NCBI GenBank assembly: GCA_030148985.1
Contig: JASBSJ010000043.1
Span: 1 to 64,000, forward strand
Direction: 5' to 3'
From: Sphingopyxis sp.
Lineage (GTDB): Bacteria > Pseudomonadota > Alphaproteobacteria > Sphingomonadales > Sphingomonadaceae
DNA length: 64,000 nt
Below are positions 7,056-15,823 of this stretch, one piece after another (position 1 is the stretch's first letter; each line of letters opens with the position of its first letter). Both the position numbers and the translations under genes were made by a program. The notes under the pieces are model-generated. The model searched no databases, had not been told where the DNA came from, and was given only the letters and a program-made list of their open reading frames with translations.

Positions 7056-9191
7056 ATGGGGCGTGCGGTTAGTTTGGTGGCACTTGCATTGGCTTTAAGC
7101 ACGCAGGCGCACGCCCAGGAACCAATAGAGGACGGCCTCGTCGAGCCGACCGAATCCGAATCCATCGTCGTTACCGGATCGCGCCTGCCGGCCTCGCTGC
7201 GGACCATGCCGCAATCGGTCGACGTCTTTTCGGCCGAGGATGTGTCGAAACAGCTCGCGACCACCAACAATCTCGAACAGGTGTTATCGAACCTGGTTCC
7301 GGGCCTGTCGCGAAGCACGAACACGACGGTCACGACCTATCTGTCGCTGCGTGGGCGCAAGCCTGTCTTTTTCGTCGATGGGGTGCCGATCACCGCCACG
7401 CTGAACGATACGGGACGCGAGCTTCGCCTGATCGACCCCGAATTGATCGGACGCATCGAGGTGGTCCGCGGATCGTCGGCGCTCTATGGGAACAGCGCGG
7501 GCGCGGGTTTCATCAATTATATCACCAAGAATGGCGATCCGGAGCCGCTGACCGCGCGCACCGAAGTCGGCCTGAATCTGTCAACCGAGCATTTGGGAGA
7601 CTCGGCTCGCCCGTCGATCCGCCAGACCTTCTCGGGAACGAGCGGCAATTTCGATTACCGCGTTGGCGGCTATTATGAAAAGATCAATTCATTCTTCGAC
7701 GCCGACGGCAACCGTATCCCCCCACCCGAAGGTTCGGCGCTGCAGGACAGCCGGATTCTGAGCGGCTACGGCAAGTTCGGCTATACCGCCGGCGACCAGC
7801 GCATCGAAATGCTGCTCAACTATTATGAGCAGAAGGCAGTCATCAAATATCGCGCGGTCCCCGGCAATATCCTGCTTGGCATTCCGGCGACCGCCGCACC
7901 GGCGACGCCAATGCCCGGCGAAGTGCCGCAGCTCAATCGCAATTTCATCGCGAGCCTTGCTTATTCGGACACGTCGGCGTTCGGGACCGACAGCTCGTTC
8001 CGCCTGCAGGGCTATTATCTGGAATCCTATAGCATCTTCCAGTTCGCCGCGAACCGCTTTCCACGGGTTGTCCCGCTCGGGCAGAGCCCAAATGGCCAAT
8101 CGACCAACGACACGAAAAAATTCGGTGCCCGCATCGACATCAACACACCCCTCGACACGCTGATCGGAGTCGATGGCGAGATTCTCTGGGGTGCCGACTA
8201 TCTGCACGACAATACCAAGATCCCGTTGGTGGATGGCCGCCAGTTCGGCATCCCGCAAGTCCAGGACAGCTACGCGGGATTCGTGCAGATACAGATCAAG
8301 CCCGTTGATTTCCTGTCGATCAGCGCGGGCATCCGACACGAGGAATCCAGGATCAAGGTCGCCGACTTCTTTTCGTTGTTCACTCTGGCGAACATCACGG
8401 GGGGCAAGCTCAAATATTCGACGACGCCGATCAATGCCGGCGTGGTCGTCTCGCTCACGGACTCGTTCGACCTGTTCGGCGGTTTCTCGCAGGGTTTCGA
8501 CATCCAGCAGACAAGCCAGAATTTCCGTGCATGGCCGCAGGACATCGATCTCACACAGATCCAACCACCGCCGAACGTCATCGACAGCTACGAGGCAGGC
8601 GCGCGTTACAAGGGACATGGCATCACCGCATCGGCGAGCTTTTTCCTGACCAAATCGAGCGATGGCGTGAGCTATGTCTTCAACGCAGCATCGCCGAACG
8701 AGCCGCAAGCTCGCGTCGCCCCTGACCGTGTCCACGGCTTTGAGCTGACGCTCGACTACGCGGGAATCGAAGGGTGGAATTTCGGCGGCAGCTATGCCTT
8801 TCTCGAAGGCAAGTCGGATAACGACAACAACGGAAGCTATGAAAGCCCGTTGCCCGGACGCCGCATCCCGCCGCGCACGGCAACCGGCTATATCGAGCAT
8901 CAGATCGACGAGGGCAGCTACGTCAGACTGCAGGGCCAATATTCGGGGAGCCGGAACAAATTCCCCAATACGACTCCTGGGCGCTTCCATGAAGGCCGCA
9001 TCCACTCCTATTTCCAGCTCGACCTCGCGTCCAAGTTCGACCTGGGCAAGATGGGAGAAGTCAGCTTCGGCATCGAAAACCTGCTGAACGACGACCATTT
9101 CACCAACTATTCCGAGGGCTTCAATACCAACGCCAATTATCTCAAGGCATCGGGCCGCACGGTCATGCTCCGCTACGCCATCAAATATTGA
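7056..9191 (+). CDS. TonB-dependent outer-membrane receptor
   Basis: A 711-residue receptor. The start at 7056 follows AAGGAGG and gives a clean signal peptide ending ALSTQAHAQ. Next comes a TonB-box-like ESIVVTGSR, a plug domain (about residues 45-160, with MPQSVDVFSAEDV, LSLRGRKPVFFVDG and RIEVVRGSSALYGNSAGAGFINYIT), and a beta-barrel ending in LRYAIKY. It imports an iron complex, cobalamin or another large ligand across the outer membrane. The downstream PepSY protein suggests a metal chelate. The promoter block shared with the ethanolamine-type operon could instead mean uptake of its substrate or of cobalamin for EutBC; neither can be decided here. Confidence 0.92.
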   Translation: MGRAVSLVALALALSTQAHAQEPIEDGLVEPTESESIVVTGSRLPASLRTMPQSVDVFSAEDVSKQLATTNNLEQVLSNLVPGLSRSTNTTVTTYLSLRGRKPVFFVDGVPITATLNDTGRELRLIDPELIGRIEVVRGSSALYGNSAGAGFINYITKNGDPEPLTARTEVGLNLSTEHLGDSARPSIRQTFSGTSGNFDYRVGGYYEKINSFFDADGNRIPPPEGSALQDSRILSGYGKFGYTAGDQRIEMLLNYYEQKAVIKYRAVPGNILLGIPATAAPATPMPGEVPQLNRNFIASLAYSDTSAFGTDSSFRLQGYYLESYSIFQFAANRFPRVVPLGQSPNGQSTNDTKKFGARIDINTPLDTLIGVDGEILWGADYLHDNTKIPLVDGRQFGIPQVQDSYAGFVQIQIKPVDFLSISAGIRHEESRIKVADFFSLFTLANITGGKLKYSTTPINAGVVVSLTDSFDLFGGFSQGFDIQQTSQNFRAWPQDIDLTQIQPPPNVIDSYEAGARYKGHGITASASFFLTKSSDGVSYVFNAASPNEPQARVAPDRVHGFELTLDYAGIEGWNFGGSYAFLEGKSDNDNNGSYESPLPGRRIPPRTATGYIEHQIDEGSYVRLQGQYSGSRNKFPNTTPGRFHEGRIHSYFQLDLASKFDLGKMGEVSFGIENLLNDDHFTNYSEGFNTNANYLKASGRTVMLRYAIKY

Positions 9192-9210
9192 GATAGATGA
9201 AGCCCCCTTG

Positions 9211-9243
9211 CGCGAGGGAAGGGCACTCTCCCCTTCCCTCGCG
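9211..9243 (+). terminator. Strong hairpin between TonB receptor and PepSY gene
   Basis: Perfect 13-bp arms CGCGAGGGAAGGG (9211-9223) and CCCTTCCCTCGCG (9231-9243) enclose a 7-nt loop. No T tract follows, so it may act as a partial terminator or mRNA-stabilising element that lowers downstream expression. Confidence 0.55.
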
Positions 9244-9278
9244 TTGAGAGTTCCGGCCAGGCAAGGCAGCAATCCGCC

Positions 9279-10397
9279 ATGACATATCGCCGCTGGGCAT
9301 CGCTTCACAGAACCATCGGGCTCGCGCTGCTGGCACACTGGGCGCTGCTCGCCTTGTCCGGCATGTTGCTGGTCTTCCATCGCGACATCGAGCAACAGAT
9401 GCTCGCCTCGGCACCGGGTTCGGACCGGCGGGCCTCGCTGACCGCCGTGACGCAAAGCGTCGCCGCCGCCCGCCCCCAGGCTGAAATACTCCAGATCTCG
9501 ACATTGAATGGCGGCACCGACTTGCTGCGCATCCGCGTAAAGCCGACGAGCGGCGGCGAGGTGCGCAGCCTCGTTTTCGACACGCATGCCGGCACGATCA
9601 TCGGCGACAGCCAACTTTCGGGAAGCATGCGTGCCGACGGCATCCTCCAATTCGTCTACCGGTTGCACCAGACGCTTCTGCTCGGCGACGGCGGCAAGAC
9701 GCTCGTTGCTTTCAGCGGCCTGTTCCTCGTCTTCACCTCATTCGCCGGCTATCGCCTGCTCTGGCCGCAACGCCGCAACTGGCGGCGTATCATCCGGCCA
9801 AAGCTCGTCGGAAACGCGCGCTCGCGGATGACCCTCGTCCATCGCGCGATTGGCGTCCTCGTCGGCCCGGTTCTGATCATCCTCGCCATCACCGGCGCAG
9901 GAATGAACTGGACGCCCGCGATCAAATCCGCCCTTGTCGGTGCCGGACTTGCCGAGGCGGCGGCGGCGGCAGCGGATAGCGAGCAGGCCCCGCGGCTTGG
10001 CCCCGATGGCGCCCTTGACGCAGCAAGGCGACGTTTTCCGGATGCCGAGTTCACCTCGGTCACCCTGCCGGCCAAGGGATCGGCAATCTATGCGGTTCGA
10101 CTGCGCCAGCCGCGCGAGGCACATGCGATCTTCGGCATGACCAACGTCTTGGTCGACGGCGTGACGGGCGAGATCCTTTCCGTAACCGACCCGCGCCAGT
10201 CGAAGGCCGGCGACAAGGTGCTGGAATGGCTGTTTGCCATCCACAATGGCGAATTTCTGGGCCTGGCCGGCCGCCTTGTCGTGTTACTAACCGGCGGCGC
10301 CTTGTTCCTGCTGTGCCTGCTGGGCGGAGCGTCGTGGTGGCGCAGGCCGCGACCGCGGCGCGACCCGGGCGGGGCGCGTACCTTGCCCGGAGACTGA
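9279..10397 (+). CDS. PepSY-associated transmembrane protein
   Basis: A 372-residue inner-membrane protein of the PepSY_TM family. It has an N-terminal helix after YRRWASLHRTIGLALLAHWALL, periplasmic PepSY-like segments, VHRAIGVLVGPVLIILAITGAGMNW in the middle, and a C-terminal LFAIHNGEFLGLAGRLVVLLTGGALFLLCLLGG helix. The conserved histidines near membrane faces (LHRT, LVHRA, IHNGE) are typical of the family. Such proteins usually sit beside TonB receptors and some are proposed ferric-siderophore reductases. It follows the receptor by 87 bp and precedes the RraA-like gene by 3 bp. Confidence 0.85.
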   Translation: MTYRRWASLHRTIGLALLAHWALLALSGMLLVFHRDIEQQMLASAPGSDRRASLTAVTQSVAAARPQAEILQISTLNGGTDLLRIRVKPTSGGEVRSLVFDTHAGTIIGDSQLSGSMRADGILQFVYRLHQTLLLGDGGKTLVAFSGLFLVFTSFAGYRLLWPQRRNWRRIIRPKLVGNARSRMTLVHRAIGVLVGPVLIILAITGAGMNWTPAIKSALVGAGLAEAAAAAADSEQAPRLGPDGALDAARRRFPDAEFTSVTLPAKGSAIYAVRLRQPREAHAIFGMTNVLVDGVTGEILSVTDPRQSKAGDKVLEWLFAIHNGEFLGLAGRLVVLLTGGALFLLCLLGGASWWRRPRPRRDPGGARTLPGD

Positions 10398-10400
10398 GCA

Positions 10401-11069
10401 ATGTTCACTATCGGAGAAAATGCCCCACCGCTTCCCGCCGACCTGCTCGGCAAGATGACGCGGACCGAGACCGCCACCATCGGCCACTTCCGCCATCACG
10501 GCTTTGTCGACCCGGCGGTTGCATCGGTGCTGGGCGACGTGCGGATCGCCGGCAGCGCAGTGACGGTGCGGATACCCGGCGCCGATTCGACCCTGCTGCA
10601 TCACGCCCTGACGCTGTGCGGACCCGCCGACGTGCTGGTCATCGATCGCTGCGGCGACACCCGCCATGCGTGCTGGGGCGGCGTGGTGACGGCTGCGGCG
10701 GGGCTGACGGGTATCGCGGGCGCGATCATCGACGGGCCCGCCACCGATATCGGCGAGGTGATGGCGGCCGGCTTTCCGCTATGGTGTCGTGGCCGATCGT
10801 CGCTGACGACAAAATTCCTCGAACTCGACAGCGCCGTGAACGTACCGGTGCAGATCGGCGGCGTCGCAGTCGCCCCAGGCGATGGCGTTTTTGCCGATTA
10901 TAGCGGCGTGGTCGTCGTCCCGCGCGCCGAGATCGAGCAGGTCTGCGACACCGCGCTCGCGATGCAGGACAATGAACTGCGAGTACTCGAACGCCTTCGG
11001 AACGGCGAGCGGTTAGCCGACATCAGCGGCGCGGCGGAACGAATTGCGCGGGCGCTGGCCAGCCAATAG
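10401..11069 (+). CDS. RraA-like protein (HMG/CHA aldolase family) with altered signature
   Basis: A 222-residue protein of the RraA/4-hydroxy-4-methyl-2-oxoglutarate aldolase fold: DVRIAGSAVTVRIPGADSTLLHHAL, HACWGGVVTAAAGLTGIAGAIIDGPATDIGEV and VQIGGVAVAPGDGVFADYSGVVVVP. Members act either as pyruvate-type class II aldolases or as RNase E inhibitors. The usual DGxxRD motif reads DGPATD here: the metal-binding Asp is kept but the substrate-binding Arg is absent, so aldolase activity is doubtful. GGAG lies before its start. It is the last gene of the plus-strand cluster, converging on the porin 12 bp downstream. Confidence 0.8.
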   Translation: MFTIGENAPPLPADLLGKMTRTETATIGHFRHHGFVDPAVASVLGDVRIAGSAVTVRIPGADSTLLHHALTLCGPADVLVIDRCGDTRHACWGGVVTAAAGLTGIAGAIIDGPATDIGEVMAAGFPLWCRGRSSLTTKFLELDSAVNVPVQIGGVAVAPGDGVFADYSGVVVVPRAEIEQVCDTALAMQDNELRVLERLRNGERLADISGAAERIARALASQ

Positions 11070-11081
11070 TCCCCGCCGGGC

Positions 11082-12320
11082 TCAAAGTTCGAACGAAAAC
11101 TCTGCGCGCAGACCAAGCACCAGTGCGTCGGCGATGCGGGGATCGGCGGACGGATTGCGGACATAGTGCACGCTCGGCTGTAACACGAACCGGTCGGTAA
11201 TGGGGGCCCGATAGGTCGCCTCGATCGCAACCTCCGACGGCCCCGCGCCGGTCGCGGCACGATGGCTGTCCGAGGTAAAAGCAGCCGCAAGCGCGATACC
11301 GAACTCGTCTTCGTCGCGTCCTGGCACCCAACCGCTGAATTTCAGCCCGCCGCTGGCGAAGGCGTCGAACATGTTGAAACGCCCCGCAGCCTTGCCGAGC
11401 CGGAAAAAGGCATCGATCTTGCGTCCGGCGCTGGCCGACAGCGGAAACTCGCCGCGAACATAGGTCCCGGCATTGCCCTTTCCGGTCCCGGTGCCGTCGT
11501 TGCGGTCGAAGCGGGCGGTATATTGCCAGCGCCCGAGTAGCAGCTTGCCACCGCCGAGCGGCGCTTCAAGTTCGCTGACGAGCAGCGCACCGTCACCATG
11601 GCCGAGTTTGACCGCCGTGCGCCCGGGACGATCGGGATCGCCCGGAACACCGTCGAGTACCGCGGCACGGACTGCCCATCCTTCGATGGGCACCCATTGC
11701 ACGCGCGCGGCAAGCGAGGCCTGGGGAAAGATCGACGGCCCGTTCTCGCCGCTCTGTGCAAAGTCGGTTCCAATGCCGTGCGGGCTGCTGACGAATAGCC
11801 CCGCAGCGTCGAGCGCGTCGAATTCGGAATTGAGGTCGTAGAGGCCAGCCTTCACCGACAGCCGGTCGCCGATCTTCTGGTCGATCCAGGCTTCGTAGAG
11901 GCGGACCGCCTGCGTCCCCGCCTCGATATTGCTCACCGCCTGGGTGTCGCCGGCAAGGTCGCTAATCGATTTGCCGTTGTTGTAGAGGCCGTAGACGTGG
12001 ACCTGCGCGCCGGTCCAGCCGACAAGTTTGTCCATGTCCGCCTCGAACACGATATCGAGATTGTCGAGATAGCGCGTCCCGCGCCGGACCTCGCCGGATA
12101 CATTGCCCATAACCTCGCCGGTATAGGTTAGTTGCAGCAATATGGGGCCGTGCGTTTCGTCGATTTCGGCGGGGGCATGGGTGTGGCTGTGTGGAAGATG
12201 GCCGTGGTGCGTCGGATGCGGCGCCGCATCCAAGCCGGACGTCGCAGATGCGGCAAGCGCGAAGGCGGACGCCAGCATCAGAAGCTGACCATGAAGGCGA
12301 GCCGGATGCGGTCGAGCCAC
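11082..12320 (-). CDS. OprB-type carbohydrate-selective porin
   Basis: A 412-residue outer-membrane protein with a signal peptide (MLASAFALAASATSGLDA) and a histidine-rich mature N-terminus (HPTHHGHLPHSHTHAP). The OprB-like barrel contains LTYTGEVMGNVSGEVRRG, VHVYGLYNNGKSISDLAGD, AWIDQKIGDRLSVKAGLYD and the family ending, LRAEFSFEL. OprB porins pass sugars and other small solutes. The His-rich stretch suggests metal binding or is simply a linker. It is the last gene of the long minus-strand operon; its start overlaps the end of the preceding porin gene. Confidence 0.85.
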   Translation of the reverse strand: MARPHPARLHGQLLMLASAFALAASATSGLDAAPHPTHHGHLPHSHTHAPAEIDETHGPILLQLTYTGEVMGNVSGEVRRGTRYLDNLDIVFEADMDKLVGWTGAQVHVYGLYNNGKSISDLAGDTQAVSNIEAGTQAVRLYEAWIDQKIGDRLSVKAGLYDLNSEFDALDAAGLFVSSPHGIGTDFAQSGENGPSIFPQASLAARVQWVPIEGWAVRAAVLDGVPGDPDRPGRTAVKLGHGDGALLVSELEAPLGGGKLLLGRWQYTARFDRNDGTGTGKGNAGTYVRGEFPLSASAGRKIDAFFRLGKAAGRFNMFDAFASGGLKFSGWVPGRDEDEFGIALAAAFTSDSHRAATGAGPSEVAIEATYRAPITDRFVLQPSVHYVRNPSADPRIADALVLGLRAEFSFEL

Positions 12321-13567
12321 TGGTCTGGCGACAGGCCGCCGGCATAGGCCGGGTCGAGTGGGCGGTAATGATACCAGAGCAGATCGAGCTGCAGATGCTC
12401 GGCCGGCACATAGCCGATGCCGAAGCCGTGCAACTGGTAATTGGTCGACAGGTCGATATTGTCGTGGCTGAACGCCGCGAGCACTGAGTCCACCTCGACC
12501 TCCGAATAATTATAGGCGACGCGCCAGTCGCCGGGCCTGGCGGCGCGGCCGGCGGCGAATTCGAGGTTGAAAGCGGTGTCGCCCGCAACCGCCGCGCCTG
12601 TGTTGTGGACATAGTCGGCGGTGAAGCTGAGCGGCCAGCGCGGCGACAGGCCGGCCCAGTTCAGCGTGCCGATGCCCTCGATCAGGCGGAAATCCGAAAC
12701 ATAGCGTCCGCCCGAGATCAGATTGCCGCGAAAGTCGCCGGCGTCGGCACCCGCGACCGAACCGAGGCGATAATGATAATAGCTGCCGGTGAGCCCCCCC
12801 CTGATGTCGGAAGCGAGCGGTGCCGAGACGGCGAGCTGGCCGCCGATCATGTCGCTGTCGCGTGCGATCGACGCTTCGTCGATGACAAACCACAGGCCGC
12901 GCGCGTCAGCGCGCGCCTTGCCGATGTTCGCGCCATAGGCCACCGCGACGCCCTGCGGCGACACATCGCCGTCCCACAGCATGTCGGTGCGCTGGAATTG
13001 CTGCGGGAATTTGCCGGCATAGGCGGTCAAGCCGCCGTTGGTGTAGCGGACCCAAGCCTGATCGAGCGACACCCGAAAATCGTCGACAAAATTGCCGAGC
13101 GTGACGTCGGTCGAATTGGGATCGTCGGGGTCGCCGGTCGCAATCTGGGTGCCGACCGCGAAATGATCGTCGATCTTGTAGGTCGAGCGCAGGCGGGCGC
13201 GGACGGAAGAACGCGAACGCTCGCGGCCCTCGATGACATTCCATTCCTGCCGCACGCGCATGTCGCCGCCGATGTCGAGGCCGGGGATGCGGAAGCTGGC
13301 GTCGGTTGGAGCGGCTAAATTCGTCGCCGTCGGAGAGGTTTGCGGCAGCGCGGGCACGGACATTTGCAATTGCGGTTCAGCCGGCGTTGCGGTCAGGCGC
13401 TCGATCTGTTCCGATTGCTCGGCGAGCAGGGCGTGCAACCGTTCGATCTGTGCCTGCTGAGCGGCGAGCTTTGCTTCGATCGCTGCGAGCCCGATGTCTT
13501 GCGCGGCCGCGGGCAGCGCACAGGTGGCTGTGAGGAGAAAGGTAAGAACGCGGAATTGGCAAGGCAT
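12278..13567 (-). CDS. Putative porin with N-terminal coiled coil
   Basis: A 429-residue outer-membrane protein. The start at 13567 (GGAAGGACC upstream) gives a signal peptide ending CALPAAAQ. A heptad-like segment (LAAIEAKLAAQQAQIERLHALLAEQSEQIERL) suggests trimerisation outside the barrel. The barrel then has FRIPGLDIGGDMRVRQEW, RSSVRARLRSTYKIDDHFAVGTQIATGD and WVRYTNGGLTAYAGKFPQQF, and ends LAFMVSF. This fits the 'putative porin' (Porin_5-like) family. It lies about 100 bp after eutC and overlaps the OprB-type gene, so two different porins end the operon. Confidence 0.82.
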   Translation of the reverse strand: MPCQFRVLTFLLTATCALPAAAQDIGLAAIEAKLAAQQAQIERLHALLAEQSEQIERLTATPAEPQLQMSVPALPQTSPTATNLAAPTDASFRIPGLDIGGDMRVRQEWNVIEGRERSRSSVRARLRSTYKIDDHFAVGTQIATGDPDDPNSTDVTLGNFVDDFRVSLDQAWVRYTNGGLTAYAGKFPQQFQRTDMLWDGDVSPQGVAVAYGANIGKARADARGLWFVIDEASIARDSDMIGGQLAVSAPLASDIRGGLTGSYYHYRLGSVAGADAGDFRGNLISGGRYVSDFRLIEGIGTLNWAGLSPRWPLSFTADYVHNTGAAVAGDTAFNLEFAAGRAARPGDWRVAYNYSEVEVDSVLAAFSHDNIDLSTNYQLHGFGIGYVPAEHLQLDLLWYHYRPLDPAYAGGLSPDQWLDRIRLAFMVSF

Positions 13568-13665
13568 ATTAGGTCCTTCCAGGTGGAGGGTGCGCGGAAG
13601 CGCCCGCGTCCTCTGCTCGGACGACACGGCGAACAGGTCGAAACGATATGGACGGGGCTTGCGGA

Positions 13666-14439
13666 CTAGGGAGGACGCTCGATAGCGGCGGAAGCCGCGA
13701 GCAAGGAGAGCCGGTCCTCCTTGAGGTCAATGCCGCTGAGGCGGCGCGATCGCGCTTCGCGCATCAGCCAGGCAAGCTGATCCGCAGCGGTCGCGATCGG
13801 CAGCCCCCCGGGCCGGATGTTGGAAATACAATTGCGTTCGCTGTCGCGGCGGCCTGGTTCGGGCGCCCAGGTCAGATAAGCGCCCAAGCTGTCTGCAGCA
13901 CTCAATCCGGGGCGTTCGCCGAGCAGGACAACGACGAGCGACGCGCCAAGCGCGGCCCCGATCTCGTCGCCAATCGCGACCCGCCCCTGCTGGACCAGGA
14001 CGACGGGCGCGACCCGCCAGCCGCCGAGGAGAGCGCAAACGGCGGCGACCAACGCCACAGCCTGGCGATTGACGGCCATCGCCGACAATCCGTCGGCAAC
14101 AACGAACGCCGCATCATAATCTCCTGGGCGGAGTGCCACGAGACCCGCGGGGTCGACGCGGCGGCCGAGATCGGGACGACGAAGATATTCCCCACGGTCG
14201 GCCGCTTGCGATCGCATCCTGACAATTTCATGTCCAGACAGGGCGGCAGCGATCGCGTCGGCGTCGAGCTCGGTATATACAGCATCTCGCGCACGCGCGT
14301 GCGCGAGCTGGAAATCCAGCAGCGGCGCTGTGGGAAGAGCGTCGCCTGCCCGCCCCAAGGCGATCCGCGCGGCGGTGGCTGCCCGCAGCGCATCGTACTT
14401 CACCGGGCTGTCGTCGATCACGGAACGCCCCCATCCCAT
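13666..14439 (-). CDS. eutC: Ethanolamine ammonia-lyase small subunit
   Basis: A 257-residue EutC. Conserved blocks include DFQLAHARARDAVY, the central VVADGLSA, VVLVQQGRVAIGDEIG, GERPGLSAADSLGAYLTW, and the C-terminal RNCISNIRPGGLPIATAADQLAWLMREA with RRLSGIDLK. With EutB it forms the adenosylcobalamin-dependent enzyme converting ethanolamine to acetaldehyde and ammonia. The start overlaps eutB by 22 nt. A GTG six codons inside is an alternative start. No N-terminal encapsulation extension is evident, in keeping with the absence of microcompartment genes. Confidence 0.93.
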   Translation of the reverse strand: MGWGRSVIDDSPVKYDALRAATAARIALGRAGDALPTAPLLDFQLAHARARDAVYTELDADAIAAALSGHEIVRMRSQAADRGEYLRRPDLGRRVDPAGLVALRPGDYDAAFVVADGLSAMAVNRQAVALVAAVCALLGGWRVAPVVLVQQGRVAIGDEIGAALGASLVVVLLGERPGLSAADSLGAYLTWAPEPGRRDSERNCISNIRPGGLPIATAADQLAWLMREARSRRLSGIDLKEDRLSLLAASAAIERPP

Positions 14440-15809
14440 CCGAGCATCATGCCGCCACGGTCGAAACCGATCGGTCGTATCCCGCCCTGACCGTCGGAAA
14501 GCTCGACGGCCTCAAGCCACGCCTCGAACTCCGGCGCGGGCCGAAGGTCAAGCGCACGCCGGACATAAAGGGCGTCGTGGAAACTGGTGCTCTGATAATT
14601 GAGCATGATGTCGTCGGCGCCGGGGACACCAATGACAAAGTTCACCCCTGCAACGCCGAGCAGCGTGAGCAAGCTGTCCATGTCGTCCTGGTCGGCCTCG
14701 GCATGGTTGGTGTAACAAACGTCGACGCCCATCGGGAGGCCAAGCAGCTTGCCGCAAAAATGATCCTCAAGACCCGCGCGGATGATCTGTTTGCTGTCAT
14801 AGAGATATTCGGGACCGATGAAACCGACGACGCTGTTGACCAGCAGCGGGGAGAATTCGCGCGCGACGGCATAGGCACGGCATTCGAGCGTCTGCTGGTC
14901 GACGCCGTGATGGGCGTCGGCCGACAATGCCGATCCCTGCCCCGTCTCGAAATACATGACGTTATCGCCAACAGTACCGCGCTGCAGCGACCGCGTCGCT
15001 TCGTGCGCCTCGCGCAGCAGCGTGAGATCGACGCCAAATCCGCGGTTCGCCGCCTCGGTCCCTGCGACCGACTGGAAGGTCAGGTCCACCGGAGCGCCCC
15101 TCTCGATCGCAAGGATCGTGCTGGTAACATGCGACAGGACGCAGCTTTGTGTCGGAATCGCGAAACGCTGGCGCAGCTCGTCGATCAACGTCAGCAGCGT
15201 GACAATGTTGTCGATGCTGTCGGTGGCGGGGTTGATCCCTATCACCGCATCGCCGCACCCCATCAGCAAGCCGTCGAGGATGGCTGCAGCGACGCCGGTG
15301 GGGTCGTCGGTCGGATGGTTCGGCTGCAAGCGGACGGCCATGCGGCCCGGTAGGCCAAGCGTGGTTCGAAACGCCGTCACGACACGACATTTGCGCGCAG
15401 CGGCGATCAAATCCTGGTTGCGCATGATCTTGGAAACCGCGGCGGCCATTTCGGGAGTCAGGCCGGGCGCCACCGCCGCGAGCGCGGCGGGTGTCGCCTT
15501 TCCCAATATCCATTCGCGCAAACCGCCGATGGTCAGATGCGCCACGGGCGCAAAGGCTGCCCGGTCGTGGCGATCGAGGATTAACCGCGTGACCTCGTCC
15601 TCCTCATAAGGAACGACGGACTCCTGCAGAAATGTCGCCAGCGGCAGGTCGGCGAGGACGAAGCGTGCTGCCATCCGTTCGACGTCGCTGGCGGCGGCAA
15701 TTCCGGCCAGCGCGTCCCCCGACCGCCTCGGCGTTGCGGCCGCAAGCAAGTGCGCAAGATCCCGAAAGGAATAGCGTGTGCCTGAAAGGTCGGTGCGATA
15801 AGATGGCAT
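14418..15809 (-). CDS. eutB: Ethanolamine ammonia-lyase large subunit
   Basis: A 463-residue EutB of normal length. Characteristic regions are LLMGCGDAVIGINPATDSIDN, TQSCVLSHVTSTILAIERGAP, VDLTFQSVAGTEAANRGFGVD, ETGQGSALSADAHHGVDQQTLECRAYA and LGLPMGVDVCYTNHAEADQDDMD, which make up the TIM-barrel active site binding ethanolamine and cobalamin. It is followed by eutC in the usual order. The preceding hydrolase gene ends 14 nt upstream, so the pair is part of the long operon. Adenosylcobalamin must be supplied from elsewhere: no EutA reactivase or EutT adenosyltransferase is nearby. Confidence 0.95.
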   Translation of the reverse strand: MPSYRTDLSGTRYSFRDLAHLLAAATPRRSGDALAGIAAASDVERMAARFVLADLPLATFLQESVVPYEEDEVTRLILDRHDRAAFAPVAHLTIGGLREWILGKATPAALAAVAPGLTPEMAAAVSKIMRNQDLIAAARKCRVVTAFRTTLGLPGRMAVRLQPNHPTDDPTGVAAAILDGLLMGCGDAVIGINPATDSIDNIVTLLTLIDELRQRFAIPTQSCVLSHVTSTILAIERGAPVDLTFQSVAGTEAANRGFGVDLTLLREAHEATRSLQRGTVGDNVMYFETGQGSALSADAHHGVDQQTLECRAYAVAREFSPLLVNSVVGFIGPEYLYDSKQIIRAGLEDHFCGKLLGLPMGVDVCYTNHAEADQDDMDSLLTLLGVAGVNFVIGVPGADDIMLNYQSTSFHDALYVRRALDLRPAPEFEAWLEAVELSDGQGGIRPIGFDRGGMMLGWDGGVP

Positions 15810-15823
15810 CGCAGCAGCTCCGG

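Noticed and set aside
7689-9668. 659-codon minus-strand frame opposite the TonB receptor
   Set aside because: It is a mirror of the receptor's codon pattern in high-GC DNA; no domain and no ribosome binding site.
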